The notes beneath the pieces were generated by a model that saw only the letters and a program-made list of their open reading frames with translations, had not been told where the DNA came from and ran no database searches. Below, piece by piece: positions 8,729 to 17,780 of a stretch of DNA of 64,000 bases (position 1 is its first letter; every line of letters begins with the position of its first letter). The DNA is taken from positions 1 to 64,000 of the forward strand of contig JAYWGN010000001.1 in the NCBI GenBank assembly GCA_043778255.1. Reading direction: 5' to 3'. The stretch comes from JAYWGN01 sp043778255. GTDB taxonomy: Bacteria > Bacteroidota > Bacteroidia > Chitinophagales > Chitinophagaceae. A program made the translations under genes and the position numbers.

Positions 8729-9397
8729 ATGAAACTTTACCTAATACCCACACCTATAGGCAATTTGGCTGATATGACTTACCGTGCAGTAACCGTACTC
8801 AATACTGTAGATGTTATACTTGCCGAAGATACCCGAACAAGTGGTGTACTACTTAAACATTATAATATACAAAAACCACTAAGCCCTTACCACCAACATA
8901 ATGAGCATAAAATAGTGGCTCATATAGTGGAGCAATTAGTAGCTGGTAAAACCATGGCATTACTTACCGATGCTGGTACACCAGGTATAAGCGACCCAGC
9001 ATTTTTGCTAGTGAGAGCCTGTGTAGCAGCTAACATTACGGTGGAGTGTTTGCCCGGCGCTACAGCATTTGTGCCAGCATTAGTTAACAGTGGGCTACCA
9101 ATCAATAGTTTTTGTTTTGAGGGTTTTTTGCCTTTAAAAAAAGGCCGACAAACAATATTTAATAAACTAGCAACGGAGCAACGTACCATCATATTTTACG
9201 AAAGTCCAATGCGGCTAATACGAACCCTAACCGACCTAATACAATACTTTGGTGCTACACGGCAATGTTGTGTAAGTAGGGAACTTACCAAAAAATTTGA
9301 AGAAAATAAACGGGGTACATTACAAGAAGTGTTAGACTACTTTACCGCAAAAACAGTGAAGGGCGAAATAGTATTGGTAGTACAAGGTTGCACTTAA
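8729..9397 (+). CDS. rsmI: 16S rRNA (cytidine(1402)-2'-O)-methyltransferase
   Basis: RsmI is recognised by the N-terminal LIPTPIGNLADMTYRA, then VILAEDTRTSGVLL and the glycine-rich TDAGTPGISDP SAM-binding segment of the tetrapyrrole methylase fold. It 2'-O-methylates C1402 in the ribosomal decoding centre. I chose the ATG at 8729, because a TTG at 8711 would add six residues absent from the family. The 222-residue length is slightly short but the core is complete. It converges with pyrD, leaving five bases between the stops. Confidence 0.94.
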   Translation: MKLYLIPTPIGNLADMTYRAVTVLNTVDVILAEDTRTSGVLLKHYNIQKPLSPYHQHNEHKIVAHIVEQLVAGKTMALLTDAGTPGISDPAFLLVRACVAANITVECLPGATAFVPALVNSGLPINSFCFEGFLPLKKGRQTIFNKLATEQRTIIFYESPMRLIRTLTDLIQYFGATRQCCVSRELTKKFEENKRGTLQEVLDYFTAKTVKGEIVLVVQGCT

Positions 9398-9402
9398 AAA
9401 TA

Positions 9403-10626
9403 TTAATCAACCATTCGCTTAACTATACTTGGGCCTACATATACAAAGCCTGTCCATACTTGTAGCAAACTAGCACCTGCAGTTAGTTTGGCAGCAGCAT
9501 CCTGCTTGGTATATATGCCACCGCTGCCTATAATTGGTATAGTGCCATTGCACTTTGTTGTTATATATTGTATGAGTTCAGTAGCTTTATTGGTTATAGG
9601 TTTACCACTCAAACCACCCGCACCAAAGGCTTTGGCTAATTGTTGGCTTGGTTGGCTGAGGTTGCTCCTATCCAAAGTAGTGTTACTTACTACTAAGCCA
9701 TCCATTTTTATTTGTAGGGCAAGGGCTATCACATCGTCCACTTGTGGCCAAGTAAGGTCGGGGGCAATTTTGAGTAATATAGGTTTTCGGTTAGGTAGTG
9801 TTGTGTTTAGTTTTTCTAATTCGGTAAATATTTTTAACAGGTTATCTTTACCTTGCAACTCCCTGAGGCCCGGTGTATTGGGGCTACTTACGTTTACTAC
9901 AAAGTAATGTACGTAGGGGTGTAGGGTGGTAAAGCATTTGGTATAATCTTGCCAAGCAAGTTCGTTTGGTGTGTCTTTGTTTTTGCCAATGTTACCACCA
10001 ATAATTAATGGATAATTGATAATTGACAATTGATAATTGACATTTAATAAATCTTTCTTTTTGCCCTTTTGGCTTTGTTGAATACATTTACTCCCTTGAC
10101 CCATTTGACCCATTTGACCCATTTGACTCATTTGACCCATTTGACTCATTTGACTCATCTGTCCCATTTGACTCTTTTGACTACTCTGACCCATTTGACT
10201 CATTTGACTCATTTGACTCTTTTCCTTCCATTTTCTTAGTCGTTCTGCTATGGCTATCATCCCATCGTTATTAAACCCCATACGGTTTATAAGTGCTTGG
10301 TCGGCTTTGAGCCTTAGGAGGCGGGGTTTAGGGTTGCCAGTTTGTGGTAGTGGTGTTACAGTGCCTATTTCTACAAAGCCAAAGCCTAGGGCTTCTAACT
10401 CGTTGAGGTAAGCTCCATTTTTATCGAACCCAGCACCCAAGCCTATTTGGTTACGAAATGTTAAGCCAAATAAGTTTGTAGCAGTAGTGTTTTTTGGAGT
10501 AAATGCTTTTGCTAGTATTGCTTTTGCAAATGGTATTTTGCAAATAATTTTTAAGCCATTCATGGCAAAATAATGCACTTTTTCTGCATCAAATAAAAAC
10601 AAAAAATTACGTATAATTTTATACAA
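9403..10626 (-). CDS. pyrD: Quinone-dependent dihydroorotate dehydrogenase with a repeat-derived insertion
   Basis: Class 2 PyrD features are clear: an N-terminal membrane-binding helix (residues 1-35), GLGAGFDKNG, INRMGFNND, GGNIGKNKDTPNE, VNVSSPNTPGLR, and the C-terminal FMN phosphate site (GSGGI, GASLLQVWT). The enzyme oxidises dihydroorotate to orotate with ubi- or menaquinone. At 407 residues it is some 65-70 longer than the family. The excess lies between RLRKWKEKSQ and IIGGNIG and consists of about 14 S/G-Q-M triplets followed by a short unrelated repeat. The frame is kept and the site is a surface loop, so activity is plausible. Confidence 0.93.
   Translation of the reverse strand: MYKIIRNFLFLFDAEKVHYFAMNGLKIICKIPFAKAILAKAFTPKNTTATNLFGLTFRNQIGLGAGFDKNGAYLNELEALGFGFVEIGTVTPLPQTGNPKPRLLRLKADQALINRMGFNNDGMIAIAERLRKWKEKSQMSQMSQMGQSSQKSQMGQMSQMSQMGQMSQMGQMGQMGQGSKCIQQSQKGKKKDLLNVNYQLSIINYPLIIGGNIGKNKDTPNELAWQDYTKCFTTLHPYVHYFVVNVSSPNTPGLRELQGKDNLLKIFTELEKLNTTLPNRKPILLKIAPDLTWPQVDDVIALALQIKMDGLVVSNTTLDRSNLSQPSQQLAKAFGAGGLSGKPITNKATELIQYITTKCNGTIPIIGSGGIYTKQDAAAKLTAGASLLQVWTGFVYVGPSIVKRMVD
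10009..10225. repeat. In-frame tandem repeat insertion within pyrD
   Basis: From about 10095 to 10222 a 9-bp unit (GACTCATTT or GACCCATTT on the plus strand) is repeated about 14 times with small variations and encodes S/G-Q-M triplets. Next to it, at about 10009-10048, is a second repeat of the type ATTGATAATTGAC, which contributes NYQLSIINY. Both are whole multiples of codons in effect, so the reading frame survives. Confidence 0.85.
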
Positions 10627-10692
10627 AGTTGGTGAGTTAGGGTTAAATGCTATGAAGTGTAAAAGTACAAGAAATTAAATATTGAATCTCCC

Positions 10693-11658
10693 CTAAATTG
10701 AAAAATCAAACTTATAAACTCCTTCTCCAAGTAATGAAATTGCTATGTCTGTTCTTCCGTATCTATCTAAATGAAATCTTCTTACTGGCAGTCCTAATGG
10801 CACTCCAATTCTATTTCTTAAATATATTCCCATTTCACTTTTAGAAGGAAACGAACTTATTTGTTTTGGGTAAAATGGACCATCTTGAGGTTGAGAACCT
10901 TCAAGTAAACCTTCCATGCTAATACCATCATCCCAAATAATTTCTATAGAATCGTTATGACGTTGAGCTCTTCCTCTAATGTCGTCTTGTAAATGATAAT
11001 TTTGTTTTAGAGGGAAAAGTTCAGAATAATTATTAATATGTTCCATTCTAATTGGAATACAAGCATCATTTATTCCTCTTTTTAATGATGGATTTCCATT
11101 TGCCATAAAACCCCAATTTAAGCCACTTGCATTATGTGTTTCTCCATTAATCATCAACAATGTCATTGAACAAGTTTCATTTAAATTTTGAAAATCTTGA
11201 ATATTTATTGCATCTAATTCTAAACATGATTGAGAATTATTTAGAACTTTTAAAATGTATTCGTTTAACGGATTAAATGTGTCGTATGTAGTTTCTGCCA
11301 AAATTTCTCTAAATGGTGTTGTTAAACCATTGGTAGAAAAATTTGCTGAACCTACCAAAGCATGAACAATTTGTCCACGATTACGCCAAGCATAACATTT
11401 AGAATGAACTGGTAAATTGGAATAAAAAATGTTTAAATTTTCTATTCCATTCTGTAAACTGATTAGTGAATTATGCAAAGGTCTTTTTATGCCTTCTGAA
11501 CCATACATGCCATAAATTACTTTGGTATGAAATGGCAAATTTTGTAACCTTTCTATTGGTTTTGGACCAACATAACCTGAGATTACAACTAATTCATCGG
11601 CTTGAAAAAGTTGGTGTCTGTTAAAAATTATTTCTTCTAAATTTTCTGTAAATAACAT
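10693..11658 (-). CDS. Type II restriction endonuclease, NgoFVII/PLD-like family
   Basis: This 321-residue protein has a phospholipase-D-type active site: His85 and Lys87 in VHSKCYAW, followed by the GSANFS segment at 103-108. That pattern is typical of metal-independent endonucleases such as BfiI and the NgoFVII family. The C-terminal half would carry DNA recognition. It is the last gene of an operon with two C5 methyltransferases, starting one base beyond the stop of the first. The context makes restriction far more likely than lipid hydrolysis. Recognition sequence unknown. The AT-rich codon use differs from pyrD beside it. Confidence 0.88.
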   Translation of the reverse strand: MLFTENLEEIIFNRHQLFQADELVVISGYVGPKPIERLQNLPFHTKVIYGMYGSEGIKRPLHNSLISLQNGIENLNIFYSNLPVHSKCYAWRNRGQIVHALVGSANFSTNGLTTPFREILAETTYDTFNPLNEYILKVLNNSQSCLELDAINIQDFQNLNETCSMTLLMINGETHNASGLNWGFMANGNPSLKRGINDACIPIRMEHINNYSELFPLKQNYHLQDDIRGRAQRHNDSIEIIWDDGISMEGLLEGSQPQDGPFYPKQISSFPSKSEMGIYLRNRIGVPLGLPVRRFHLDRYGRTDIAISLLGEGVYKFDFSI

Positions 11659-11659
11659 A

Positions 11660-12895
11660 TTAGAAATATTTATTTATAAACTCATTTAAAGCCAAAGCTA
11701 TTGCCTTCGCAAATTTTGGGGGCACAGCATTTCCAACCATTTTATATTGATCAGATGAACTTCCTGTAAAAATAAAATCATCGTCAAACGATTGTAGTCG
11801 CCCTGCTTCTCTAACAGTTATTGTTCTAGCTTGTTTTGGGTCTGGATGAATATGCCTTAAGCCATCTTTATATAGATGAGCAGGTATAGTGTTACTTGGT
11901 TTATTCCACTTTAAAACATGATATTTATGAATGTTAGAACGTTTTCCAGTTTTACTAAAGTACAAGTCTTTTAAAGCATTTGATGAAGCAAATTTATTTT
12001 GCCCACTTTCAATATCCTCTGTCAATAACTCAAAAGTTTCTATATCTCTTTTGCTATGCATTCTTGGTATGTGATTTGGAATATCAAATGAATTGTAGGT
12101 ATGTGAAAGCTTTCGTTTACTAAAAGTTATTGGCTTGTCTAAAGGTAAAAGTTTTGGCAAATCGCTTATTGCTTCGTGAACTGTTTTTGAAGTTTTCGAT
12201 TGATATTTTGGAAAAATATAATTATAAAAATCATATAAGGCTATAGTTGGATTTTCCTTTATTAAATTCTTATTTATACCTAAAATTACCATTCTTTTTC
12301 TTGCTTGTGGTACTCCAAATTTTGTACAATCAATTAATGCATTTTCTTTTAAATTATTGGTTATAACGTACCCCTTTTTTTCAAAATCTTCTGTAATTCT
12401 TTCTACTATTGAAATGCCACCAGGTTTGGCACTTAATAAGCCTGGCACATTTTCAAAAATGAATGCTTTAGGCTTAAAATGATCTACTACTTTTAAATAA
12501 CTTTCAAATAAAAAATTACGATAATCGTCATTCATTCCATTTTTGTCTCTAACTCTTCCTGCTATAGAATATGCTTGACAAGGTGGACCACCAATTACAA
12601 TATCAATTCCTCCCACCTTTTCAATAATAGAGTTTATCCCATTGCTAGTTCCATAAATTGGGTCATTGTTCCAACCATTTATTAATTCTTCGGTTCGTTG
12701 AATATCAAAATGAAAAACAGTCTCAAAAGCATTTTTATAATCCCATTTATTTTTTAGTCGAGTTGCTAATGTTTTACATGGTTCTTTTTCCCACTCAACA
12801 CAAGCCAAAGTTTCAAACAAATTAGTTTGTTCAAAGCCGTCCGTTAAGCCACCACAACCTGCAAATAAATCAATTGTTTTTATTTTTTTAGTCAT
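11660..12895 (-). CDS. DNA (cytosine-5-)-methyltransferase
   Basis: All core m5C methyltransferase motifs are present in 411 residues: motif I DLFAGCGG, motif IV GGPPCQAYS with the catalytic Cys, motif VI ENVPG, motif VIII QARKR and motif X VGNAVPP. The variable region before motif IX is the target-recognition domain. It overlaps the second methyltransferase gene by 4 bp and is followed after one base by the endonuclease gene, so the three form one operon. It protects host DNA at the site cut by the endonuclease. Confidence 0.95.
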   Translation of the reverse strand: MTKKIKTIDLFAGCGGLTDGFEQTNLFETLACVEWEKEPCKTLATRLKNKWDYKNAFETVFHFDIQRTEELINGWNNDPIYGTSNGINSIIEKVGGIDIVIGGPPCQAYSIAGRVRDKNGMNDDYRNFLFESYLKVVDHFKPKAFIFENVPGLLSAKPGGISIVERITEDFEKKGYVITNNLKENALIDCTKFGVPQARKRMVILGINKNLIKENPTIALYDFYNYIFPKYQSKTSKTVHEAISDLPKLLPLDKPITFSKRKLSHTYNSFDIPNHIPRMHSKRDIETFELLTEDIESGQNKFASSNALKDLYFSKTGKRSNIHKYHVLKWNKPSNTIPAHLYKDGLRHIHPDPKQARTITVREAGRLQSFDDDFIFTGSSSDQYKMVGNAVPPKFAKAIALALNEFINKYF

Positions 12896-13980
12896 AGTTT
12901 ATTCTTTAAATAAGTTGATAATTTTTTGGCAATATTATACCCTAAAAGTGGTGGCACAGCATTGCCTACTTGCCTATTTTGTTGTGTTTTTGTTCCCTTA
13001 AAAACAAAAGTGTCAGGAAATGATTGAAGTCTTGCATTTTCTCTAACTGTTGGAATACGGTTATATTTGTAATGAAAATGATTTCTGTGTCCTGTATCTA
13101 TAGTTTTTGATGGCTTTTTACTATTATATCTTGTCCAAGCTTCGTTAAACTTTCTGCTATCGCCAACACCTTTTGGCAAATCTTTGTGATTTCCACCGTC
13201 TGGAACTTGTGAAATTACATCTATAACATTGTCTGTATGTTTGGTTGAAACATGGTTAAATAAAACCGTTGAACCATTTCGCATTTTCTTTTGATATTCT
13301 GTTTTTGCAGGTTTATCATAAATGCTTTTTTCTTCGCCTAATGTTTTTTCAAGAGTTGGCAAATCAGAAATTGCAATTGAAGTTGTATTATAATTTTCAG
13401 AACTTAATACTTCTTTTGGGAATTCAAATTTTCCATAATTTGAGTTTAATCCTACAAAAAATATTCTTTTACGAATTTGTGGAACTTCGTAATCAGGTGC
13501 AAAAAGCACCTTAAAATTTTCAGTAAAATTTAATCTTTTAAATTCTTCCAAAATTGCATCTTTGGCAAATCCATTATAAAGTGTTGCAAGTCCAGGTACA
13601 TTTTCAATTATAATTGCTTTGGGTTTTATTTTTTCTGCAAGTTTAAATACGGAATAAAATAATTTATTTCTATCATCAGTTTTATTTCTTGAACCTGTTA
13701 AAGAAAAACCTTGGCAGGGTGGACCTGCAATAATTACATCAATTTTAACTCCTTTTATTTCATTTAAAATATCATCAATTGCGCTATCGTAATGTAAATC
13801 TGCTAATAATGTTTTTGAGTTTTTATGATTTGCCTTAAATGTTTCTAAAGAGGCTTTGTCATTATCTACACCTAAAACAATATGAAAACCAGCAGTTTCA
13901 AAGCCATAAGAAAAGCCACCACAACCTGAAAATAAGTCTATTACTTTTAATTTATCATTCATACTAGTTTGCATTTCCAA
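12892..13980 (-). CDS. DNA (cytosine-5-)-methyltransferase, second copy
   Basis: A second, clearly different m5C methyltransferase of 362 residues: motif I DLFSGCGG, motif IV AGPPCQGFS, motif VI ENVPG, motif VIII QIRKR and motif X VGNAVPP. Two C5 enzymes with one endonuclease usually mean an asymmetric target in which each enzyme modifies one strand; this is inference. The start at 13980 is used; Met7 (13962), before NDKLKVIDLF, is an equally good alternative. It is the first gene of the operon. Confidence 0.94.
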   Translation of the reverse strand: MEMQTSMNDKLKVIDLFSGCGGFSYGFETAGFHIVLGVDNDKASLETFKANHKNSKTLLADLHYDSAIDDILNEIKGVKIDVIIAGPPCQGFSLTGSRNKTDDRNKLFYSVFKLAEKIKPKAIIIENVPGLATLYNGFAKDAILEEFKRLNFTENFKVLFAPDYEVPQIRKRIFFVGLNSNYGKFEFPKEVLSSENYNTTSIAISDLPTLEKTLGEEKSIYDKPAKTEYQKKMRNGSTVLFNHVSTKHTDNVIDVISQVPDGGNHKDLPKGVGDSRKFNEAWTRYNSKKPSKTIDTGHRNHFHYKYNRIPTVRENARLQSFPDTFVFKGTKTQQNRQVGNAVPPLLGYNIAKKLSTYLKNKL

Positions 13981-14395
13981 AATATTGAAAAATAAAGTAT
14001 TTTAGCAAACTTACTAAAAATTCTAGCAAAGTATTTTAAAATTTTTATTATATTATACTAATTGTTCAATTTATTATTTTAGGTTTCTCCCAACATTGCT
14101 TAAAAAGCCCAAGGGCTGCACCCGTAAACGGAACTCTTTTTATTTTTTTTTAAATGAAATTAAATAACGTTGACTGAATAAAACAATAATGGCTACTAAC
14201 CAACAAAAAAAAATAAAAAAGTGGGAGTTGGAGGGTGAACAAATGCCTAATAATGGTATGCTGCCCACAGCCCCAAAATACTAAAAAAAAATAGCTGCGA
14301 CCTAATGAAAGCAAAATAACAAATTTGCTCTATCTTTGAATTAAAGTTGCATAAACAACTATTCTTAATTTTTATAACTCATAAATATTACACCT
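13981..14395. other. Intergenic region of 415 bp with a possible 31-residue ORF
   Basis: This AT-rich gap separates the R-M operon from the thiolase gene. A pair of similar 11-mers (AAAGTATTTTA at about 13996 and 14031) precedes the methyltransferase start and might be an operator. A short palindrome AGCCCAAGGGCT occurs near 14107. A 31-codon ORF at 14189-14284 (MATNQQKKIKKW… to LPTAPKY) has no visible homologue or ribosome-binding site and is not called as a gene. Confidence 0.4.
14331..14338 (+). promoter_or_regulatory. Bacteroidota -7 promoter element (TATCTTTG)
   Basis: The octamer fits the TAnnTTTG consensus and lies 58 bases before the thiolase start. No TTTG -33 box is found at the right distance. 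Confidence 0.5.
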
Positions 14396-15571
14396 ATGCA
14401 AGATGCTTATATTGTGGCTGGTTACCGCACCGCTGTTACCAAAAGCAAAAAAGGGGCTTTTAGATTTACCAGACCTGACGATTTGGCTATACAAGTAATT
14501 AAAGGGTTAATGGCTAGTGTACCTCAGCTTGACCCGAAATTGATAGATGATGTAATTGTAGGAAATGCTGTGCCAGAGGCGGAACAAGGTTTGCAAGTGG
14601 GCCGTATAATTGCTGCATTGGCACTAGGCGAACAGGCACCCGGTATGGTGGTTAATAGGTACTGTGCTAGTGGCTTAGAAACTATTGCAATAGCTACTGC
14701 AAAAATAAGGAGTGGACAGGCTCAATGCATTATTGCAGGTGGTGTAGAAAGTATGAGTTTGGTGCCAACTGTCGGTTGGAAAACCGTGCCTGCTTACAGT
14801 ATTGCAAGTACCCAACCCGATTATTATATGGGTATGGGCTTAACTGCCGAAGCTGTAGCTAAAGACTTTGCTGTAAGCCGTGCCGACCAAGATGCATTTG
14901 CTGTAACTAGCCACCAGAGGGCAAAAGCGGCTATTGATAATGGATATTTTAAAAGCGGCATATTGCCCATAACTATTGAGGAAACGTACTTAGATGCTGC
15001 TGGCAAAAAACAAAAACGAAATTTTACCGTAGATACCGATGAGGGTGTACGAGCCGACACTAGTGCCGAAGGGTTAGCAAAACTGAAACCCGCATTTTCG
15101 CCAACTGGCAGTGTAACTGCTGGCAATGCTAGCCAAACTAGTGATGGTGCTAGCTTTGTAATTGTAATGAGTGAGCAGTTGGTTAATAGCCTACAACTTA
15201 AGCCTATTGGGCGTTTGGTAAATTGTGCTGTGGCTGGTGTTAACCCTCGTATAATGGGTATTGGCCCTGTAGAAGCTATACCAAAAGTGCTACGACAAGC
15301 TAGTATGAACCTTGCCGATATTGATTTGATAGAACTTAACGAAGCCTTTGCTAGTCAGGCTTTGGCGGTTATACGGCAGCTTAACTTAAATACTGATATT
15401 GTAAATATTAATGGTGGTGCTATTGCATTAGGGCATCCACTTGGGTGTACTGGTAGCAAACTTACCGTACAATTACTTAATGATATGCAACGACTCAACA
15501 AAAAATATGGTATGGTAAGTGCCTGTGTTGGCGGTGGGCAGGGCATTGCAGGGATTATAGAAAGGTTGTAA
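14396..15571 (+). CDS. Acetyl-CoA C-acyltransferase (thiolase)
   Basis: This 391-residue thiolase has the acyl-accepting Cys90 in NRYCASGLE, the His of GGAIALGHPLGCTG and the second catalytic Cys in SACVGGGQG. It cleaves 3-ketoacyl-CoA in beta-oxidation or condenses acetyl-CoA. The length is typical. The sequence is closer to degradative 3-ketoacyl-CoA thiolases than to PHB-type enzymes as far as I can judge. No other beta-oxidation gene is adjacent. Confidence 0.92.
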   Translation: MQDAYIVAGYRTAVTKSKKGAFRFTRPDDLAIQVIKGLMASVPQLDPKLIDDVIVGNAVPEAEQGLQVGRIIAALALGEQAPGMVVNRYCASGLETIAIATAKIRSGQAQCIIAGGVESMSLVPTVGWKTVPAYSIASTQPDYYMGMGLTAEAVAKDFAVSRADQDAFAVTSHQRAKAAIDNGYFKSGILPITIEETYLDAAGKKQKRNFTVDTDEGVRADTSAEGLAKLKPAFSPTGSVTAGNASQTSDGASFVIVMSEQLVNSLQLKPIGRLVNCAVAGVNPRIMGIGPVEAIPKVLRQASMNLADIDLIELNEAFASQALAVIRQLNLNTDIVNINGGAIALGHPLGCTGSKLTVQLLNDMQRLNKKYGMVSACVGGGQGIAGIIERL

Positions 15572-15585
15572 AGCCCTCGTAAACG

Positions 15586-15843
15586 TTACCTATAAAAGCC
15601 TATTGGTTTTTTTACGAAGTCGGATTTCCAAAGTTTTATATAGTAATAAATGAGCCAAGCAAAGCTTACTAATAGTAAACTATAATATATATAATTGCCC
15701 AAGTTAAGTTTGTTGCCTATCAAAGCATAGCCCAAAAATATGCCAGCTATTACGTGTGCAAACATCCAAAATAAACCTACAAATATTGTGGTCATTATTT
15801 TTTTGAGGTAAACTTTAGTATCGTTTTCTACTGTTTGTAGCAT
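15586..15843 (-). CDS. Small membrane protein
   Basis: The 85-residue protein has two predicted membrane helices (about 18-40 and 50-67) with a short Lys/Asn loop and a positively charged tail. I recognise no family. It converges on the thiolase gene, 14 bp apart, and shares direction with the lysozyme gene upstream. Its codon use resembles the backbone. Confidence 0.6.
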   Translation of the reverse strand: MLQTVENDTKVYLKKIMTTIFVGLFWMFAHVIAGIFLGYALIGNKLNLGNYIYYSLLLVSFAWLIYYYIKLWKSDFVKKPIGFYR

Positions 15844-15899
15844 ACAAGCATGGTTTGTAATATAAAGTTAAACACAATATTTGGTAAATTGTTGCATTG

Positions 15900-16664
15900 T
15901 TAATGTACTAGCAAATTATTAAAATTAAGCCAATCGCCGTTATATACGTTAAAGTCAACCTTGGTAGTAATGCCATTAATATTACCGCCATCGTTATGTT
16001 GCCAAAATGCCCAATTTCGTTGGGTGTTAGGTTGGTGTTTTTCGTTGTAATGTGCTGCCCAAAAGGGATAGCTACTAAACTGCTCATCTAAATTGTTGGC
16101 ATAAAAATTTACATAAGTATATACAATTGGTTTTATGCCATAATGCTGCTCTATTATTGTTAGCCAATCTATGGCTTCTTTGCATAGTATATTTTTGTCA
16201 ACTCCTCGGTTGCTTTCAATATCGAGTACAGGTGGCAAATCACCTGGTTGCAAATCGCCAACAGTTGCTATAAAGTTTTGGGCTTGAGCTGCACCAGTTT
16301 TGTATTCGTTAAAGTAATGGTAAGCACCTCTGGTTATTTTATATTTTTGGCATTGTTGCCAATTGTAACCAAACTTTTCGTCAACAGTACTTACGCCTTC
16401 TGTTGCTTTTATAAAGGCGAAGCTAACCTTAATGCCATCAATATTCATAGCCCTTACAAGCTGCCAATTTATATTACCATTGTGGTGGCTTACATCAATA
16501 CCATGCAAACTATAATTAATAGGTATAGCAATACCAAAGGCTTTATACACCACAAAATTTGTACGGTTTAAGTACCATTGGTAACCTAATAGTGCAGCAA
16601 ATACAAGCAGTAATGTAAATAAGAGTTTAGTACGAATTTGATTTTTTTTAAGTGCTACAGTCAT
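15900..16664 (-). CDS. GH25 family lysozyme-like hydrolase
   Basis: This 254-residue protein begins with an N-terminal membrane anchor or signal (residues 14-32), followed by a GH25 domain. Key segments are GIDVSHHNG (catalytic Asp), FAFIKATEG, RGAYHYF and PPVLDIES (second acidic residue). GH25 enzymes cut the glycan of peptidoglycan between MurNAc and GlcNAc. The uncleaved anchor suggests action in the periplasm at the inner membrane face. Confidence 0.9.
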   Translation of the reverse strand: MTVALKKNQIRTKLLFTLLLVFAALLGYQWYLNRTNFVVYKAFGIAIPINYSLHGIDVSHHNGNINWQLVRAMNIDGIKVSFAFIKATEGVSTVDEKFGYNWQQCQKYKITRGAYHYFNEYKTGAAQAQNFIATVGDLQPGDLPPVLDIESNRGVDKNILCKEAIDWLTIIEQHYGIKPIVYTYVNFYANNLDEQFSSYPFWAAHYNEKHQPNTQRNWAFWQHNDGGNINGITTKVDFNVYNGDWLNFNNLLVH

Positions 16665-16758
16665 GCAAAGTTGCTAATAATATTTGGTGCAAAGATGCTT
16701 ATTGTTTTACAGTAAAGTATTAATAATTTGGTAAATTATTTGCCTATTTTTGTAACTT

Positions 16759-17661
16759 ATGGCATGGAACTCAACCGTATTTAAAACAAGGGCATTAACA
16801 GCTTTAGTGTTTGTGGCAGTAATGTTGTTGGGCTTATTGGTGCATTGTTATTTGTATGTACTACTTATTGCAATTATACACTTTGGTGCTTGGTGGGAGT
16901 ATAGCACTATTGCTAATAACATAACCAATAGTAAGCCACACCCCTTACTGGGTATTGGTTTTATGGTAAGTGGAGCTAGTTTTTTGTGTTGGGCTACTAC
17001 ACATATTTATGTAGTAGAACGGTTAAGTTTAGTTCAAAACTTTGGATTGTTTTTTGCTGTATCGGGGTTTTTATTAATTGTATTGGGTATTTTTAAAACT
17101 AAAGTTATAAAAGTTAACACCATTACTTTTTACTTATTAGGGCTACCTTATATAACCCTTAGCTGTAGCTTTCTTATACAATTAGCAAGTACTACTTATT
17201 ATACCAATACATTAGTTAATAGTTGGTTGCCTTATGGCATATTATTACCAGCATTTGTAATTACTTGCATGTGGATTAATGATACAATGGCTTACATAGT
17301 AGGTTCACTCATTGGGCGTACACCACTTAGTAGCATAAGCCCCAAAAAAACTTGGGAAGGCACTATTGGTGGTATTGTATTATGTGCTTGTATAGTAGGT
17401 ATAAGTATGTATTATATTAGTGTAACTTACTTGCCTTGTATTGCGCTGTGGCAATGGATTACACTTGCATTAGTAGCTTCGGTATTAGGTACTATTGGCG
17501 ACCTTGTAGAGTCCAAATTAAAACGAATGGCAAACCTCAAAGACAGTGGCTCATTTATGCCAGGGCATGGTGGCTTTTTAGATAGGTTCGATTCCCTATT
17601 ATTTGCCACACCATTTATGTGGTTACTTTTTTATATAATTATCCGCCAAGGCGGATGCTAA
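16759..17661 (+). CDS. cdsA: Phosphatidate cytidylyltransferase
   Basis: The 300-residue polytopic protein ends with the CdsA signature: DLVESKLKR, then KDSGSFMPGHGG and LDRFDSLLF. It makes CDP-diacylglycerol from phosphatidate and CTP in the inner membrane and feeds PssA (gene at 7650). About eight membrane segments are visible. The last codons (IRQGGC) are formed by a GGCGGA palindrome. A TATTTTTG element at 16745-16752 is so close to the ATG that the leader would be very short. Confidence 0.94.
   Translation: MAWNSTVFKTRALTALVFVAVMLLGLLVHCYLYVLLIAIIHFGAWWEYSTIANNITNSKPHPLLGIGFMVSGASFLCWATTHIYVVERLSLVQNFGLFFAVSGFLLIVLGIFKTKVIKVNTITFYLLGLPYITLSCSFLIQLASTTYYTNTLVNSWLPYGILLPAFVITCMWINDTMAYIVGSLIGRTPLSSISPKKTWEGTIGGIVLCACIVGISMYYISVTYLPCIALWQWITLALVASVLGTIGDLVESKLKRMANLKDSGSFMPGHGGFLDRFDSLLFATPFMWLLFYIIIRQGGC
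17641..17656. repeat. Palindromic repeat TCCGCC/GGCGGA, copy 2
   Basis: ATCCGCC, spacer AA, GGCGGAT: the same core as at 4852-4872, here inside the last codons of cdsA. No T-run follows, so it is unlikely to be a classical terminator. Confidence 0.5.
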
Positions 17662-17780
17662 AGTAGGTAGTATTCTTTTGGGTAAAAAATACAATTCTGG
17701 CTGTTTTTATTTCAAAAAAAATTTTTATTAGGCAACATAATGTAACTAATTGCAACATTAATAATTTGTATATTTGATGT

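Noticed and set aside
9488..9907. 139-codon plus-strand ORF opposite pyrD
   Set aside because: Shadow of a conserved coding region; its composition follows the codon pattern of pyrD and no independent signal supports it.
10095..10222. Possible CRISPR-like array in the repeat tract
   Set aside because: Units are 9 bp without spacers and lie in frame within pyrD; no cas genes.
10627..14395. Direct repeats around the two-methyltransferase R-M operon
   Set aside because: No convincing shared sequence between the left and right flanks was found; a computed alignment could still show a short one.
17575..17600. GGTTCGATTCC resembling a tRNA T-arm
   Set aside because: It is part of the cdsA signature (LDRFDSL); no cloverleaf can be formed around it.
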